Positions 6,667 to 14,387 of a stretch of 24,762 bases of DNA are shown here, one piece after another. The stretch covers positions 1 to 24,762 of the IMG/VR virus record IMGVR_UViG_3300008113_000443; one strand, written 5' to 3'. The notes beneath the pieces were generated by a model, which saw only the letters and a program-made list of their open reading frames with translations, searched no databases and was not told the DNA's origin. The position numbers were made by a program, and so were the translations under genes. Within the stretch, counting starts at the first letter, position 1; each line of letters begins with the position of its first letter. This DNA comes from a virus.

Positions 6667-8556
6667 ATGGCAAAGGTTAAAAAAGACAAAGTTGCGGAAA
6701 ATTCTTTCGCCCCAATGATGGTAGAAGGCTCTACTCCTGCTCATGGCGGAGTAGCAAGCAGAGTTACCGAAACGAGGAGCCGCAGAAACGCCGCATCAAC
6801 CATTGAGAGAACAGATCGTTTTCGCAATATTGATGACGGTATGGTGCCATTTAATTATGCCACTGGTTATAATTATAATAAATCAAATATTGATGTACGA
6901 GATACAGTAATCCTTTGCCAAAAAGCCTACTATAACTTTGGTTTATTTAGAAATACTATTGATCTAATGTCAGAGCTTTCTTGCGGCAATATTCATCTTA
7001 AAGGTGGGAATAAAAGCGCAAGAGATTTCTTCCAAGCCTTATTTAATAAGATAAATATTACTGCTCTTCAAGACAAGTTCTTTAGAGAGTATTATCGTTC
7101 TGGCAATGTTTTCATTTATAGGTATGACACTGACATTAGACAAGAAGATGTGTCTAAAATTAGCCAAGTTTTCGGGTCACAAGCTTTGGCGGCAAAAATT
7201 TCTTTACCTGCTAGATACATAATCATTAATCCAGCAGACGTTCAGGTTAATGGTAATTTGTCTTTTAATAGAGGACAGTATTATAAGGTTCTAACTGACT
7301 ACGAGCTTGAGCAAATTAGAAATCCAAGAACAGAAGAAGACAAAGAGATACTAGATTCTCTTGATCCATTGGTTAAAGAGCAAGTTCTAAAAGGAAAAGC
7401 TACAGCAGTTCTATTACATTTAGATACTAAGAAGTTCTACGCCGTATTCTACAAGAAACAAGATTACGAACCCTTCGCTGTACCAATGGGTTTTCCTGTT
7501 CTTGAAGATATTAGCGCAAAAATAGAAATGCGCCGTATGGACATGGCTCTTACAAGAACGATTCAGCAAGTGATCCTTCTTGTCACAATGGGCGCAGAGC
7601 CAGATAAAGGTGGAGTAAACCAAGAGAACTTAAAGACGATGCAAAATTTATTTGCGAATCAGTCTATTGGAAGAGTCTTGATTGCCGATTATACTACAAA
7701 AGCAGAATTCGTTATTCCTCAAATTGCTGATATCCTAGATCCAAAGAAATACGAGATCATCGATAAAGATATCAATATTGGCTTAAATAATGTGCTTGTT
7801 GGTAATGAAAAATTCGCTAATGCTAGTACAAAAGTATCTCTATTAGGGCAGAAATTATTACAGGCTCGCCAAGCTTTTATTACTGACTTCTTGTTGCCAG
7901 AAGTTAAGAGAATTTCTAAAGAAATAGGGTTCAAAGTATTCCCAACTCCATTCTTTGAAGATATGGATCTTAAGAGTGATCAAAATCTTAACAGAATTTA
8001 CACTCGCCTTATTGAACTTGGAGTTCTTACTCCTGAAGAAGGTCTTAAAGCTATTGAAACTGGAGTATTGCCTACTCCAGATGAGTCAGTACAATCTCAA
8101 ACTGCTTTTGTTGACTTAAAAGATAAAGGATATTATCAGCCTTTAATCGGTGGACCAAAAATAGATGCAGCCGGTAGACCAGCAGGAAGCACAGGCATCA
8201 AGCAAACTACAAAAAATGTAAAGCCAATCGGCACCTCTTCTAAAGCTAATTACAGTGTCATGAAATTAAAAGACATTGTAGAAGCTACAAGCAAGTTAGG
8301 AACAGAAGTAGAGGGTTTCTTAAAGAAAAAACATAAACTTAAGAAATTAAACGAAAGACAAAAAGAAGTAGTACTTGATATCACTAAAGTTATTGTCGCA
8401 AACGAAGATCAATCTAATTGGGTCTCCAAAATAGGAGAATACATTGAAACTCCTGTAGATAAAAACCCAAAGAGAATAGAAGAGATTCATAATATCGCTT
8501 GCGAGCATCAAGTTGATTCTTACATGGCTAGTTTGCTCTATCATAGCAAAATCTAA
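6667..8556 (+). CDS. Portal protein
   Basis: A 629-residue protein immediately downstream of terL, the standard portal position. The N-terminal ~50 residues are polar and probably disordered. The core then begins with a helical segment (FRNTIDLMSELSCGNI) and a wing-like region with YYRSGNVFIYRYD (about 139-151), a pattern common in portals. The middle holds a long helix-rich stem/crown part (IEMRRMDMALTRTIQQVILL). The C-terminal ~100 residues are Lys-rich and helical. Twelve copies would form the ring through which DNA enters and to which the tail attaches. No catalytic motif is expected or seen. Its stop overlaps the next start (TAATG at 8554-8558). The assignment is by position, size and general pattern; I could not compare with a database. 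Confidence 0.8.
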   Translation: MAKVKKDKVAENSFAPMMVEGSTPAHGGVASRVTETRSRRNAASTIERTDRFRNIDDGMVPFNYATGYNYNKSNIDVRDTVILCQKAYYNFGLFRNTIDLMSELSCGNIHLKGGNKSARDFFQALFNKINITALQDKFFREYYRSGNVFIYRYDTDIRQEDVSKISQVFGSQALAAKISLPARYIIINPADVQVNGNLSFNRGQYYKVLTDYELEQIRNPRTEEDKEILDSLDPLVKEQVLKGKATAVLLHLDTKKFYAVFYKKQDYEPFAVPMGFPVLEDISAKIEMRRMDMALTRTIQQVILLVTMGAEPDKGGVNQENLKTMQNLFANQSIGRVLIADYTTKAEFVIPQIADILDPKKYEIIDKDINIGLNNVLVGNEKFANASTKVSLLGQKLLQARQAFITDFLLPEVKRISKEIGFKVFPTPFFEDMDLKSDQNLNRIYTRLIELGVLTPEEGLKAIETGVLPTPDESVQSQTAFVDLKDKGYYQPLIGGPKIDAAGRPAGSTGIKQTTKNVKPIGTSSKANYSVMKLKDIVEATSKLGTEVEGFLKKKHKLKKLNERQKEVVLDITKVIVANEDQSNWVSKIGEYIETPVDKNPKRIEEIHNIACEHQVDSYMASLLYHSKI

Positions 8557-9830
8557 TGGCTACAAACAGAGTAATATATAATAACGAATTGCTATTCGTT
8601 GGACCTGCTCCAGCGAGTGGCTATTTTTTCTCTGACCCTAACGGCAACCTGCTCAGAACTGGGGTTTATAATTTAATTCAGCCCCTTAAAAGAATTAATC
8701 AATTTAGTTATCAGATAAATACTCAATCTTCTAGGTTCTCAGAGATAGGAAATGCTTCTACTGTTTATGATTATACTTTAAATCCTCCTGATATTAGCCT
8801 TAGTTTCAATTACAACATTAAAGATTTGCGAAACGAAGCTAGAATGGGCTTCTATGTTGATCTTGGGCCTCCTAATTTAGATCAATTTGATGGTGGGCAA
8901 GTTTTTCCTAGTGGTAATTTATTGTCTGGGTTTTCTTTTGGAGACCAGAACTATTCATTCAACTCTGATTTAACTCAAGCCACAAACAACACATTTAAGT
9001 ATCCTTTTAAATACAGAGATCAGCGCAATCTATTTTTAACAATTACTCCAAATAATACAGATGCAATTGGCAACAGTATTTCTGGGTTTCCAGTCTTAGC
9101 TTTCGGTAATTGCTATATTACTTCTTATGGAGTTCAAGCTCAAGTTAACGATTTCCCTAAAGCTACAGTAAATTATGCAGCACATAATGTGTTGTATTAC
9201 TCTTCTGGAATAAACGTAGTTTCTCCGTATTTAGAACCAAAGAGCGGAACATTAAATACCGGCATAACGTTTAATATTCCAACTTATAATACAGCTTTTG
9301 AGGAAACTGGAAATGCAATTTCTGTTTTACTCCCCGGTGATATCGTGATTGACATTTATGATGTTAATTCAACATCTAAAAACAAGTCTAATCTAATAAT
9401 CCAAGATGCCGCTATACAAAGTTTTAATTTTAATATCCCTTTAGAAAGAGAACCATTAAAAACATTGGGCTATGTTTACCCAGTAGATCGCCAAATAAAC
9501 ACTCCAATTACTGTAGAAGGCTCTTTCTCTACAATATATAGAAACTTAAACTATTCAGGAAATCTTTTGTCAGATATAAAATCAGAATCTAAATACGACA
9601 TCTCAATCAAGATGAATAAGAGTTCCGAAACTATTATTCGCTACGATATTAGAGGAGCTAAATTTAAAGACTTATCTTATGACTCTTCAATCGGTTCAAA
9701 TGCTGTTTTAGATTTTAGTTTTTACTGTGATATGGACATGAATTCTTATCCTCATCCTAATGGTTTATTTATGAGTGGATTATTAAAAGGATTAAGTTAC
9801 ACAAACTTTAATACAAATGGGCCATTATAA
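8556..9830 (+). CDS. Probable tail-tube-like structural protein
   Basis: A 424-residue protein rich in beta strands, Ser, Asn and Tyr, with few charged residues, as expected of an extracellular virion protein. Two segments look related: INQFSYQIN...DISLSFNYNI (47-88) and IQSFNFNIPLERE...ITVEGSFSTI (287-327), the second with GYVYPVDRQ. This type of strand-loop-strand appears in phage tail-tube proteins that assemble as hexameric rings. A middle segment ITSYGVQAQVNDFPKATV (188-205) repeats the idea. It directly follows the portal gene with a 1-nt overlap, an unusual place for a tail gene, so a neck or head-completion role is possible. No sheath gene is in the window. The start is fixed by TAATG coupling. 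Confidence 0.55.
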   Translation: MATNRVIYNNELLFVGPAPASGYFFSDPNGNLLRTGVYNLIQPLKRINQFSYQINTQSSRFSEIGNASTVYDYTLNPPDISLSFNYNIKDLRNEARMGFYVDLGPPNLDQFDGGQVFPSGNLLSGFSFGDQNYSFNSDLTQATNNTFKYPFKYRDQRNLFLTITPNNTDAIGNSISGFPVLAFGNCYITSYGVQAQVNDFPKATVNYAAHNVLYYSSGINVVSPYLEPKSGTLNTGITFNIPTYNTAFEETGNAISVLLPGDIVIDIYDVNSTSKNKSNLIIQDAAIQSFNFNIPLEREPLKTLGYVYPVDRQINTPITVEGSFSTIYRNLNYSGNLLSDIKSESKYDISIKMNKSSETIIRYDIRGAKFKDLSYDSSIGSNAVLDFSFYCDMDMNSYPHPNGLFMSGLLKGLSYTNFNTNGPL

Positions 9831-9852
9831 TTTCCTTAATTACTAATTTTTA

Positions 9853-9869
9853 GTGTATAAATAATAAGC
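9853..9869 (+). promoter_or_regulatory. T4-late-like TATAAATA element
   Basis: GTGTATAAATAATAAGC contains a perfect TATAAATA (9856-9863), the T4 late-promoter core, in the 47-nt spacer between 9830 and the ATG at 9878. A start site a few bases downstream would leave a roughly 9-nt leader. A weak 5-bp hairpin (ACTAA/TTAGT) lies just upstream and has no T-run. Confidence 0.4.
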
Positions 9870-9877
9870 TGCAAATT

Positions 9878-10447
9878 ATGAATCTAGAAGGTTTAGAAAT
9901 AGAAATTATAGAATCAAAGAGGTCTGGGCCTAAAAGCTCCGCTCAGACCCCTGCTAAACCTTCTGAAAGACGCAGCGGTTCTTCTAAAAATCCTTCTGGC
10001 AGCGCAGGAACAAAAAGCGATAAAGCAATAGAGTTTTCTGCTAAAGTAGTTGAAGCTTTAAAGTCTAAAGTTAGAGAGCATAACAGTAAATACTCTAAGA
10101 AAATAAGCTTAAGTCAATTAAAGAAAGTTTATCGTAGAGGCGCTGGAGCTTTTAGTTCTAGTCATAGACCCGGAAAGACGAGAGGACAATGGGCAATGGC
10201 CCGTGTGAACACTTTCTTAAGAATGATGGCTGGTAAAACTGTTAAAGATGCTTATCGCAAAGCTGATAGCGATATAGCTAGAGCTTCAGAAATTGATGTT
10301 ACAGGTTCTTGGGAACCAAATGATAGCGATTTTTCTCAAGCGGATAACGATATTCAAGACTATAATCTTGATTATGATTTTGAAGATGAGAATGATTTAT
10401 ACTTGGATACAGAACAAGAAAAAGCAAACTGGCTAGAATATATTTAA
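9878..10447 (+). CDS. DUF5824-like virion-associated protein
   Basis: A 189-residue protein. The N-terminal ~50 residues are Ser/Lys/Pro-rich and disordered. The central domain (about 53-125) has SLSQLKKVYRRGAGAF, then SSSHRPGKTRGQWAMARV and FLRMMAGKTVKDAYRKADSD, a pattern I associate with DUF5824, often found attached to or near prohead proteases and structural genes of large phages. The C-terminal ~55 residues are very acidic (many D and E with Tyr). A basic core with an acidic tail would suit binding to DNA or a capsid partner, but no activity is known. The stop is followed after one base by the next ATG (TAATATG). Confidence 0.6.
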   Translation: MNLEGLEIEIIESKRSGPKSSAQTPAKPSERRSGSSKNPSGSAGTKSDKAIEFSAKVVEALKSKVREHNSKYSKKISLSQLKKVYRRGAGAFSSSHRPGKTRGQWAMARVNTFLRMMAGKTVKDAYRKADSDIARASEIDVTGSWEPNDSDFSQADNDIQDYNLDYDFEDENDLYLDTEQEKANWLEYI

Positions 10448-10448
10448 T

Positions 10449-11624
10449 ATGAAAACCAAAGAATTAGAAATCGATATTTCTTCTAAAATCGTCGCCGCAG
10501 ACAAAGAAAAGAAAACATTAAATAAGCCATTCAGGACTCCTGATGGGCCTAAAAAGTTTTCTGTTTATGTCAAAAATGACAAAGGAAATGTTGTAAAGGT
10601 TAACTTTGGTGATCCTAACATGGAGATCAAGAGAGATGACCCTGCTAGAAGAAAAAGTTTTAGAGCAAGACATGGCTGCGACAAAAACCCCGGACCAAAA
10701 TGGAAAGCCAAATACTGGTCATGCTATCAATGGAGGGCGGGTTCTCCAGTTAAAGCTTCAGAAGAGGTCTTTAGTTTAGAAACAGAAGCTGGAAAAGGTC
10801 TTTGGCACAATATTCAAAAGAAGAAAGATCGTCTTGGTAAGAATTATAAGCCAGCAAAGCCCGGAGAAAAAGACTATCCAAAGCAAGACGCTTTAAAGAA
10901 AGCTCAAGCTAACGAAGAAGAATGGGATGGTTTGACTCTTTGGGATCAAAGCGAACTCTTAAAAATTTGGCCTGATTTATCAAAGGCCGAAGAAATGATG
11001 GAGCCTGAAGATGAGATGGAATCTGAAGAGAGTGAAATGGAAGAGTACAAGAATGAATATTTAGAAATGTCAATTGGCTCTTTAAATTCTATTAAAACTC
11101 ATGCAGAGAACATTCTTAATGCTTTAAATGATGAAAAGGTTAAAGAAAATTTAACTGAGTCATTCTTACAAGGCAAGATTGCTATTACTGAAGATTACAT
11201 GGTAATGATTCATAACTATGTAATGTTTGCCGAAGAATCTGACGCTAATTATATGAGTTCTGAACCAATGTTTATGGTTGGTCAGAAGGTTCGAAATGTA
11301 AACAAGAACTGTTATCATTATGGCAGCGAAGGAATCGTAAAAGAGATCAAAGACTTGCCAAATCAAATGGGTAAAGTTATTTCATATGAAGTAACTAACG
11401 AAGGCCCAACTTATAAAAAGGGAGAAGTCCTAACAAAAACAATGGACCAACTCTCTCGCGCTCAAGTCTACGCTTCTTACGAAGAAGAGGAAGAGTACAA
11501 GTCAATGTGCGAAACAGAGGGTCAAAATTTCAAAGACTTTCTTCAAAAATGTATCCCTTCTAAAGAGGGAACTGACAAAGAAAAATTCCAATCTTGTTTG
11601 TTACAATATAAGAAAAGCAAATAA
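10449..11624 (+). CDS. Multidomain accessory structural-cassette protein
   Basis: A 391-residue modular protein. Domain 1 (about 24-104) includes KKFSVYVKND, then VNFGDPNMEI, RARHGCDKNPGPKWKAKYWS and a Trp-rich end, resembling DUFs seen in prohead-protease polyproteins of large phages (DUF5872/DUF6321-like from memory). Domain 2 (about 115-155) has GKGLWHNIQKKK and KPGEKDYPKQ, another short module common beside such proteases. A very acidic linker spans 180-206. Helical hairpins at about 207-262 are followed by an SH3/KOW-like domain (277-338: GQKVRNVNKN ... GIVKEI ... LTKTMDQLS). The C-terminus has Cys354, Cys368 and Cys383. In relatives these modules occur fused to the protease; here they form their own gene. 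Function unknown. Junctions on both sides are TAATATG. Confidence 0.5.
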   Translation: MKTKELEIDISSKIVAADKEKKTLNKPFRTPDGPKKFSVYVKNDKGNVVKVNFGDPNMEIKRDDPARRKSFRARHGCDKNPGPKWKAKYWSCYQWRAGSPVKASEEVFSLETEAGKGLWHNIQKKKDRLGKNYKPAKPGEKDYPKQDALKKAQANEEEWDGLTLWDQSELLKIWPDLSKAEEMMEPEDEMESEESEMEEYKNEYLEMSIGSLNSIKTHAENILNALNDEKVKENLTESFLQGKIAITEDYMVMIHNYVMFAEESDANYMSSEPMFMVGQKVRNVNKNCYHYGSEGIVKEIKDLPNQMGKVISYEVTNEGPTYKKGEVLTKTMDQLSRAQVYASYEEEEEYKSMCETEGQNFKDFLQKCIPSKEGTDKEKFQSCLLQYKKSK

Positions 11625-11625
11625 T

Positions 11626-11991
11626 ATGAATATTCTATCTTCAATGTTGCAATTTCAAAACCAAGTAAAGATATTCCATTGGCAAACCTATGGATTTTCT
11701 GAGCATGAAGCTTTTGGAGAACTTTATGATTCTTTGTCTGGTCATGTTGATGAATTTGTAGAGGTTTTCATGGGTAAGTACGGTCGAATTATCGCTAGGG
11801 ATTCTTTTGCTTTAACTTTGCAAAATTATAAATCCATTAGCCCAGTGCAAGCAATGGATGCTTTTATTGGTTTTTTAAGTAATGATTTACCATCTCAATT
11901 AGATATTACAAAAGACACAGACTTGCTTAATATTAGAGATGAAATTTTAGCAAGTGTAAATAAGACTAAATATTTAATAACTTTAAAATAA
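11626..11991 (+). CDS. DUF5856-like small helical protein
   Basis: A 121-residue helical protein. The N-terminal half has NQVKIFHWQTYGFSEHEAFG followed by LYDSLSGHVDEFVEVFMGKYGR. The His18, His27, His40, Asp42 and Glu43 pattern resembles ferritin/Dps-type helical bundles and matches what I know of DUF5856, a family in phage structural regions. Metal binding is possible but inferred; the family has no established role. The remaining helices are plain and amphipathic. It begins one base after the preceding stop (TAATATG), and its TAA overlaps the next ATG (TAATG at 11989-11993), so it belongs to the same translational chain. Confidence 0.6.
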   Translation: MNILSSMLQFQNQVKIFHWQTYGFSEHEAFGELYDSLSGHVDEFVEVFMGKYGRIIARDSFALTLQNYKSISPVQAMDAFIGFLSNDLPSQLDITKDTDLLNIRDEILASVNKTKYLITLK

Positions 11992-12287
11992 TGAAATCTT
12001 TTATTCAAAATGGTATTGCGTCCGTACCAACAACAACTGTTAATTTTACAACAACAGGTGTTTTGATTCAGCCACCCAATAATGGTAATTCAAGAATTTT
12101 CATTACTGATATAAGCACTCAAGCTAACCTTACTTTGGCAAATGCTAATACTGTAGCAAGCGGAAGTATATTTGCTTATGTAGCTCAAGGCAATTGCAAC
12201 TATTCTGCTCCTTTGAGAGTCCCAGATAATTCTGGAATAGCTATTGCAACCGCAACCGTAGGTAGTATTACATATTTTCTAGAATAA
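11991..12287 (+). CDS. Small beta-rich hypothetical virion protein
   Basis: A 98-residue protein with almost no charged residues, rich in Thr, Ser, Asn and Ala, and alternating hydrophobic strands (FTTTGVLIQPP, RIFITDISTQ, SIFAYVAQ, GITYFLE-like end). This composition suggests a compact beta-sandwich such as a small decoration, head-tail connector or fibre-knob protein. No family recognised. The start is set by the TAATG overlap with the preceding gene, and its TAA is one base from the protease ATG. There is no signal peptide, so it would act as a virion component or inside the cell. Confidence 0.5.
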   Translation: MKSFIQNGIASVPTTTVNFTTTGVLIQPPNNGNSRIFITDISTQANLTLANANTVASGSIFAYVAQGNCNYSAPLRVPDNSGIAIATATVGSITYFLE

Positions 12288-12288
12288 C

Positions 12289-13758
12289 ATGAAATTTGAA
12301 TTTTCAACGACATTTAGTTCTTTAATCCGCCCTCTAGTATCTGAGGAAAAAGACAAATATCTATCGTTAGCCAGTTTAATTGATGTAGGGAATTTTATTC
12401 CTGAAGTTAATGCTGAGTCTAATATGGATCTTTTGCCAGTTGCTTTTAATGCTTGTGTTGTAAATCGCGTTAATAAAAATGGAGATGTAATTGATTCTTC
12501 TATTGCTACTGAAGTATACAAAAACTTCATTAACAAGCCTATTAATATTGAACACAATCGCGCAAATGTTGTTGGAGTAATATTGTCAGCAGGATTTTCT
12601 GAGTTTGGAACTGATGCGCCTCTTACTGAAGAGCAAGTAAAAGACAAAAAAGAACCATACAATATCACTCTTGGTGGCGTTGTTTGGAAAATCGTTAATA
12701 AAGATCTTGCCAATACAATCGAAGAGTCAAATGACCCCACTTCTAACAATTACATGAAGGTCAGTGCTTCTTGGGAATTGGGTTATAATGATTTTGAAGT
12801 AGCTGTTCTAGAAGGAAGCGAAAAGAATATTGAAAATGCTACTATCATTTCTGACAAAGAAGAAATCGAAAAGATTAAAGGCAAGCTCACCGGATTCGGC
12901 GGCAGCGGAAGACTCAATGAAAACCAATTAATTTACCGTAAAATTAAAGGTCGAGTTCTTCCTCTTGGAGTTGGACTAACTGCTAATCCTGCTGCTGATG
13001 TAGTTGGCGTTAGTGTCAAAAAACCTGAATCCGAAGAAATAGTAGAGCAAAAAGCAGAAGAAATTTCACAAACATTGGAATCTAATGTAATTATCGAAAG
13101 AAAGAATATGAAAATATCTGAAGTATCTCAAATTACTGACGAGTTGCTCAAAGAAGCAACCGCTTCTTCTATCAGAGATTTTATTGGAGAGCAACTAAAA
13201 GAGGCTTCCGAGAAATTCGCTGCTGAACAAAAAGCTAAAGAAGACGCAATCAAGAACGCCGAAGAGAAGTTCGCTAGTCTCTCTTCTGATTCTGAAAACC
13301 TAAAGAAAGAACTTGAGGCTCTCAAGCAATCTTTAGAAACCCTACAACAAGAAAAAGCTTCTAAGGAGAAGCAAGAACTATTCTCTTCCAGAATGGCTGG
13401 ACTAGATGAAGAGTTCGATCTTGATACCGAAGATAGGGAAGTAATTGCTAACGATATCAGAGATTTGGATGAAGATTCTTTCGCCGCCTACAAGAAAAAG
13501 ATGGGCGTTTTAATGAAGGAGAAGAATAAGTCTTACAAAGCCTCAAAGATGCCAAAAGAAGAGAAGAAAGAAACTATGGCTACTGAGACTCAAGAGACTG
13601 TTGCTTCTACCGAAAATGCTACTGTCGTTGATGACGCTATTAGCAACGGAACTCAGCAAAATGATGTAATCACTGCTGGCGTTGTTAATCCTTCAAAGAC
13701 TTTAAAGCAAAAATATCAATCAGCTTTTAATGACGAAGGCTTCGTTATTACAAAATAA
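12289..13758 (+). CDS. Prohead protease fused to scaffold protein
   Basis: A 489-residue two-part protein. Residues 1-245 look like a herpesvirus/T4/HK97-type prohead serine protease: NKPINIEHNRANVVG places the catalytic His at 89, and YMKVSASWELGY places the likely Ser at 159. Residues ~246-425 are a long charged coiled coil (about 300-365 is nearly pure E, K, A, L heptads) typical of capsid scaffolds, followed by a Thr/Ala-rich linker and a terminal VNPSKTLKQKYQSAF segment that could bind the capsid protein. The protease would degrade the scaffold and trim head proteins during maturation. An in-frame Met274 (ATG at 13108) sits at the domain border and could start a scaffold-only product. 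It lies just upstream of the decoration and capsid genes, as expected. Confidence 0.8.
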   Translation: MKFEFSTTFSSLIRPLVSEEKDKYLSLASLIDVGNFIPEVNAESNMDLLPVAFNACVVNRVNKNGDVIDSSIATEVYKNFINKPINIEHNRANVVGVILSAGFSEFGTDAPLTEEQVKDKKEPYNITLGGVVWKIVNKDLANTIEESNDPTSNNYMKVSASWELGYNDFEVAVLEGSEKNIENATIISDKEEIEKIKGKLTGFGGSGRLNENQLIYRKIKGRVLPLGVGLTANPAADVVGVSVKKPESEEIVEQKAEEISQTLESNVIIERKNMKISEVSQITDELLKEATASSIRDFIGEQLKEASEKFAAEQKAKEDAIKNAEEKFASLSSDSENLKKELEALKQSLETLQQEKASKEKQELFSSRMAGLDEEFDLDTEDREVIANDIRDLDEDSFAAYKKKMGVLMKEKNKSYKASKMPKEEKKETMATETQETVASTENATVVDDAISNGTQQNDVITAGVVNPSKTLKQKYQSAFNDEGFVITK

Positions 13759-13764
13759 ACAAAA

Positions 13765-13787
13765 CAAATAAATAATAGGAAAATACT
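13765..13787 (+). promoter_or_regulatory. AATAAATA element and strong Shine-Dalgarno before decoration gene
   Basis: CAAATAAATAATAGG (13765-13779) resembles the TATAAATA element at 9853-9869. It ends in AGGA (13777-13780), placed 7 nt before the ATG at 13788, one of the few well-spaced Shine-Dalgarno sequences in the window. This fits high expression of the gene that follows. Confidence 0.4.
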
Positions 13788-14351
13788 ATGGCATATTCAT
13801 CTACTAAAAGATTAATTAAACCATTTCGCGGTTATGGTGAGCATGAAGTTATCAACATGTTCGCTTTCGATCTCGAAACTGTAAACAAGGGAACTTTCGT
13901 TAAGGTTCTCGGAAACGGTTGGAAAAATACCGATGATGTTCTAAACATTACTTCAGCTACTGCTGTTGGAGCTTCTTACTCTAACGTAGTTTCTGATCGC
14001 TATTCAACCACTGCTCGCGTCACTACCGCTGGTACTGGCGATGCTAACAAGGTCGTTGGAATGCTTCTTAATGACGTTCGTGAAACAGACGAAAACGGCG
14101 AGAAGCTAATCTTCAATCCTCGCAAGGCTGCTGAATTGAGTGCAGTTGTCTCTGGACAAACTGTTCCTATTCTCAAGCGTGGTATTGTATTGGCTTACGC
14201 TACTGGTGCTAGTGCCGGTAACGCTGCTTACATCAATACTCTCGGAGAATTGGAGTCAAATGCCGCTATTCACGGTTCTTACGTCAAAGTTGGAACTTAT
14301 CTAGGTTCTGCTGATGATGATGGTTATGCATTACTAAACCTCGACCTATAA
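13788..14351 (+). CDS. Probable capsid decoration/head-stabilisation protein
   Basis: A 187-residue beta-rich protein between the protease/scaffold and the major capsid gene, the usual location for decoration proteins. It has an N-terminal basic segment (KRLIKPFRGYGEHEV) and then strands with repeated Gly, Thr and Ala: TFVKVLGNGW, VVGMLLNDVRE, TVPILKRGIVLAY and SYVKVGTYLG. The pattern of a beta-barrel handling a late refolding step is typical for trimeric head-stabilising proteins, which lock capsomers after expansion. Codons shift towards C-ending forms (GTC, TTC, AAC, CTC), as in the capsid gene, which suggests abundant product. No sequence match was possible, so a minor capsid or neck role cannot be excluded. 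Confidence 0.6.
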   Translation: MAYSSTKRLIKPFRGYGEHEVINMFAFDLETVNKGTFVKVLGNGWKNTDDVLNITSATAVGASYSNVVSDRYSTTARVTTAGTGDANKVVGMLLNDVRETDENGEKLIFNPRKAAELSAVVSGQTVPILKRGIVLAYATGASAGNAAYINTLGELESNAAIHGSYVKVGTYLGSADDDGYALLNLDL

Positions 14352-14371
14352 TAACCAATAACTTAACTAAC

Positions 14372-14379
14372 TAATTAAT
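14372..14379 (+). promoter_or_regulatory. TAATTAAT element upstream of major capsid gene
   Basis: The octamer TAATTAAT lies 8 nt before the capsid ATG (14388), inside the 36-nt spacer after the decoration gene. It is identical to the octamers before portal and fibre. No Shine-Dalgarno is visible before this presumably very highly expressed gene. Confidence 0.35.
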
Positions 14380-14387
14380 ATACTAAT

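Noticed and set aside
9836-9855. Small hairpin ACTAA/TTAGT as a terminator after the tail-tube-like gene
   Set aside because: Only five A/T-rich pairs and no T-run downstream.
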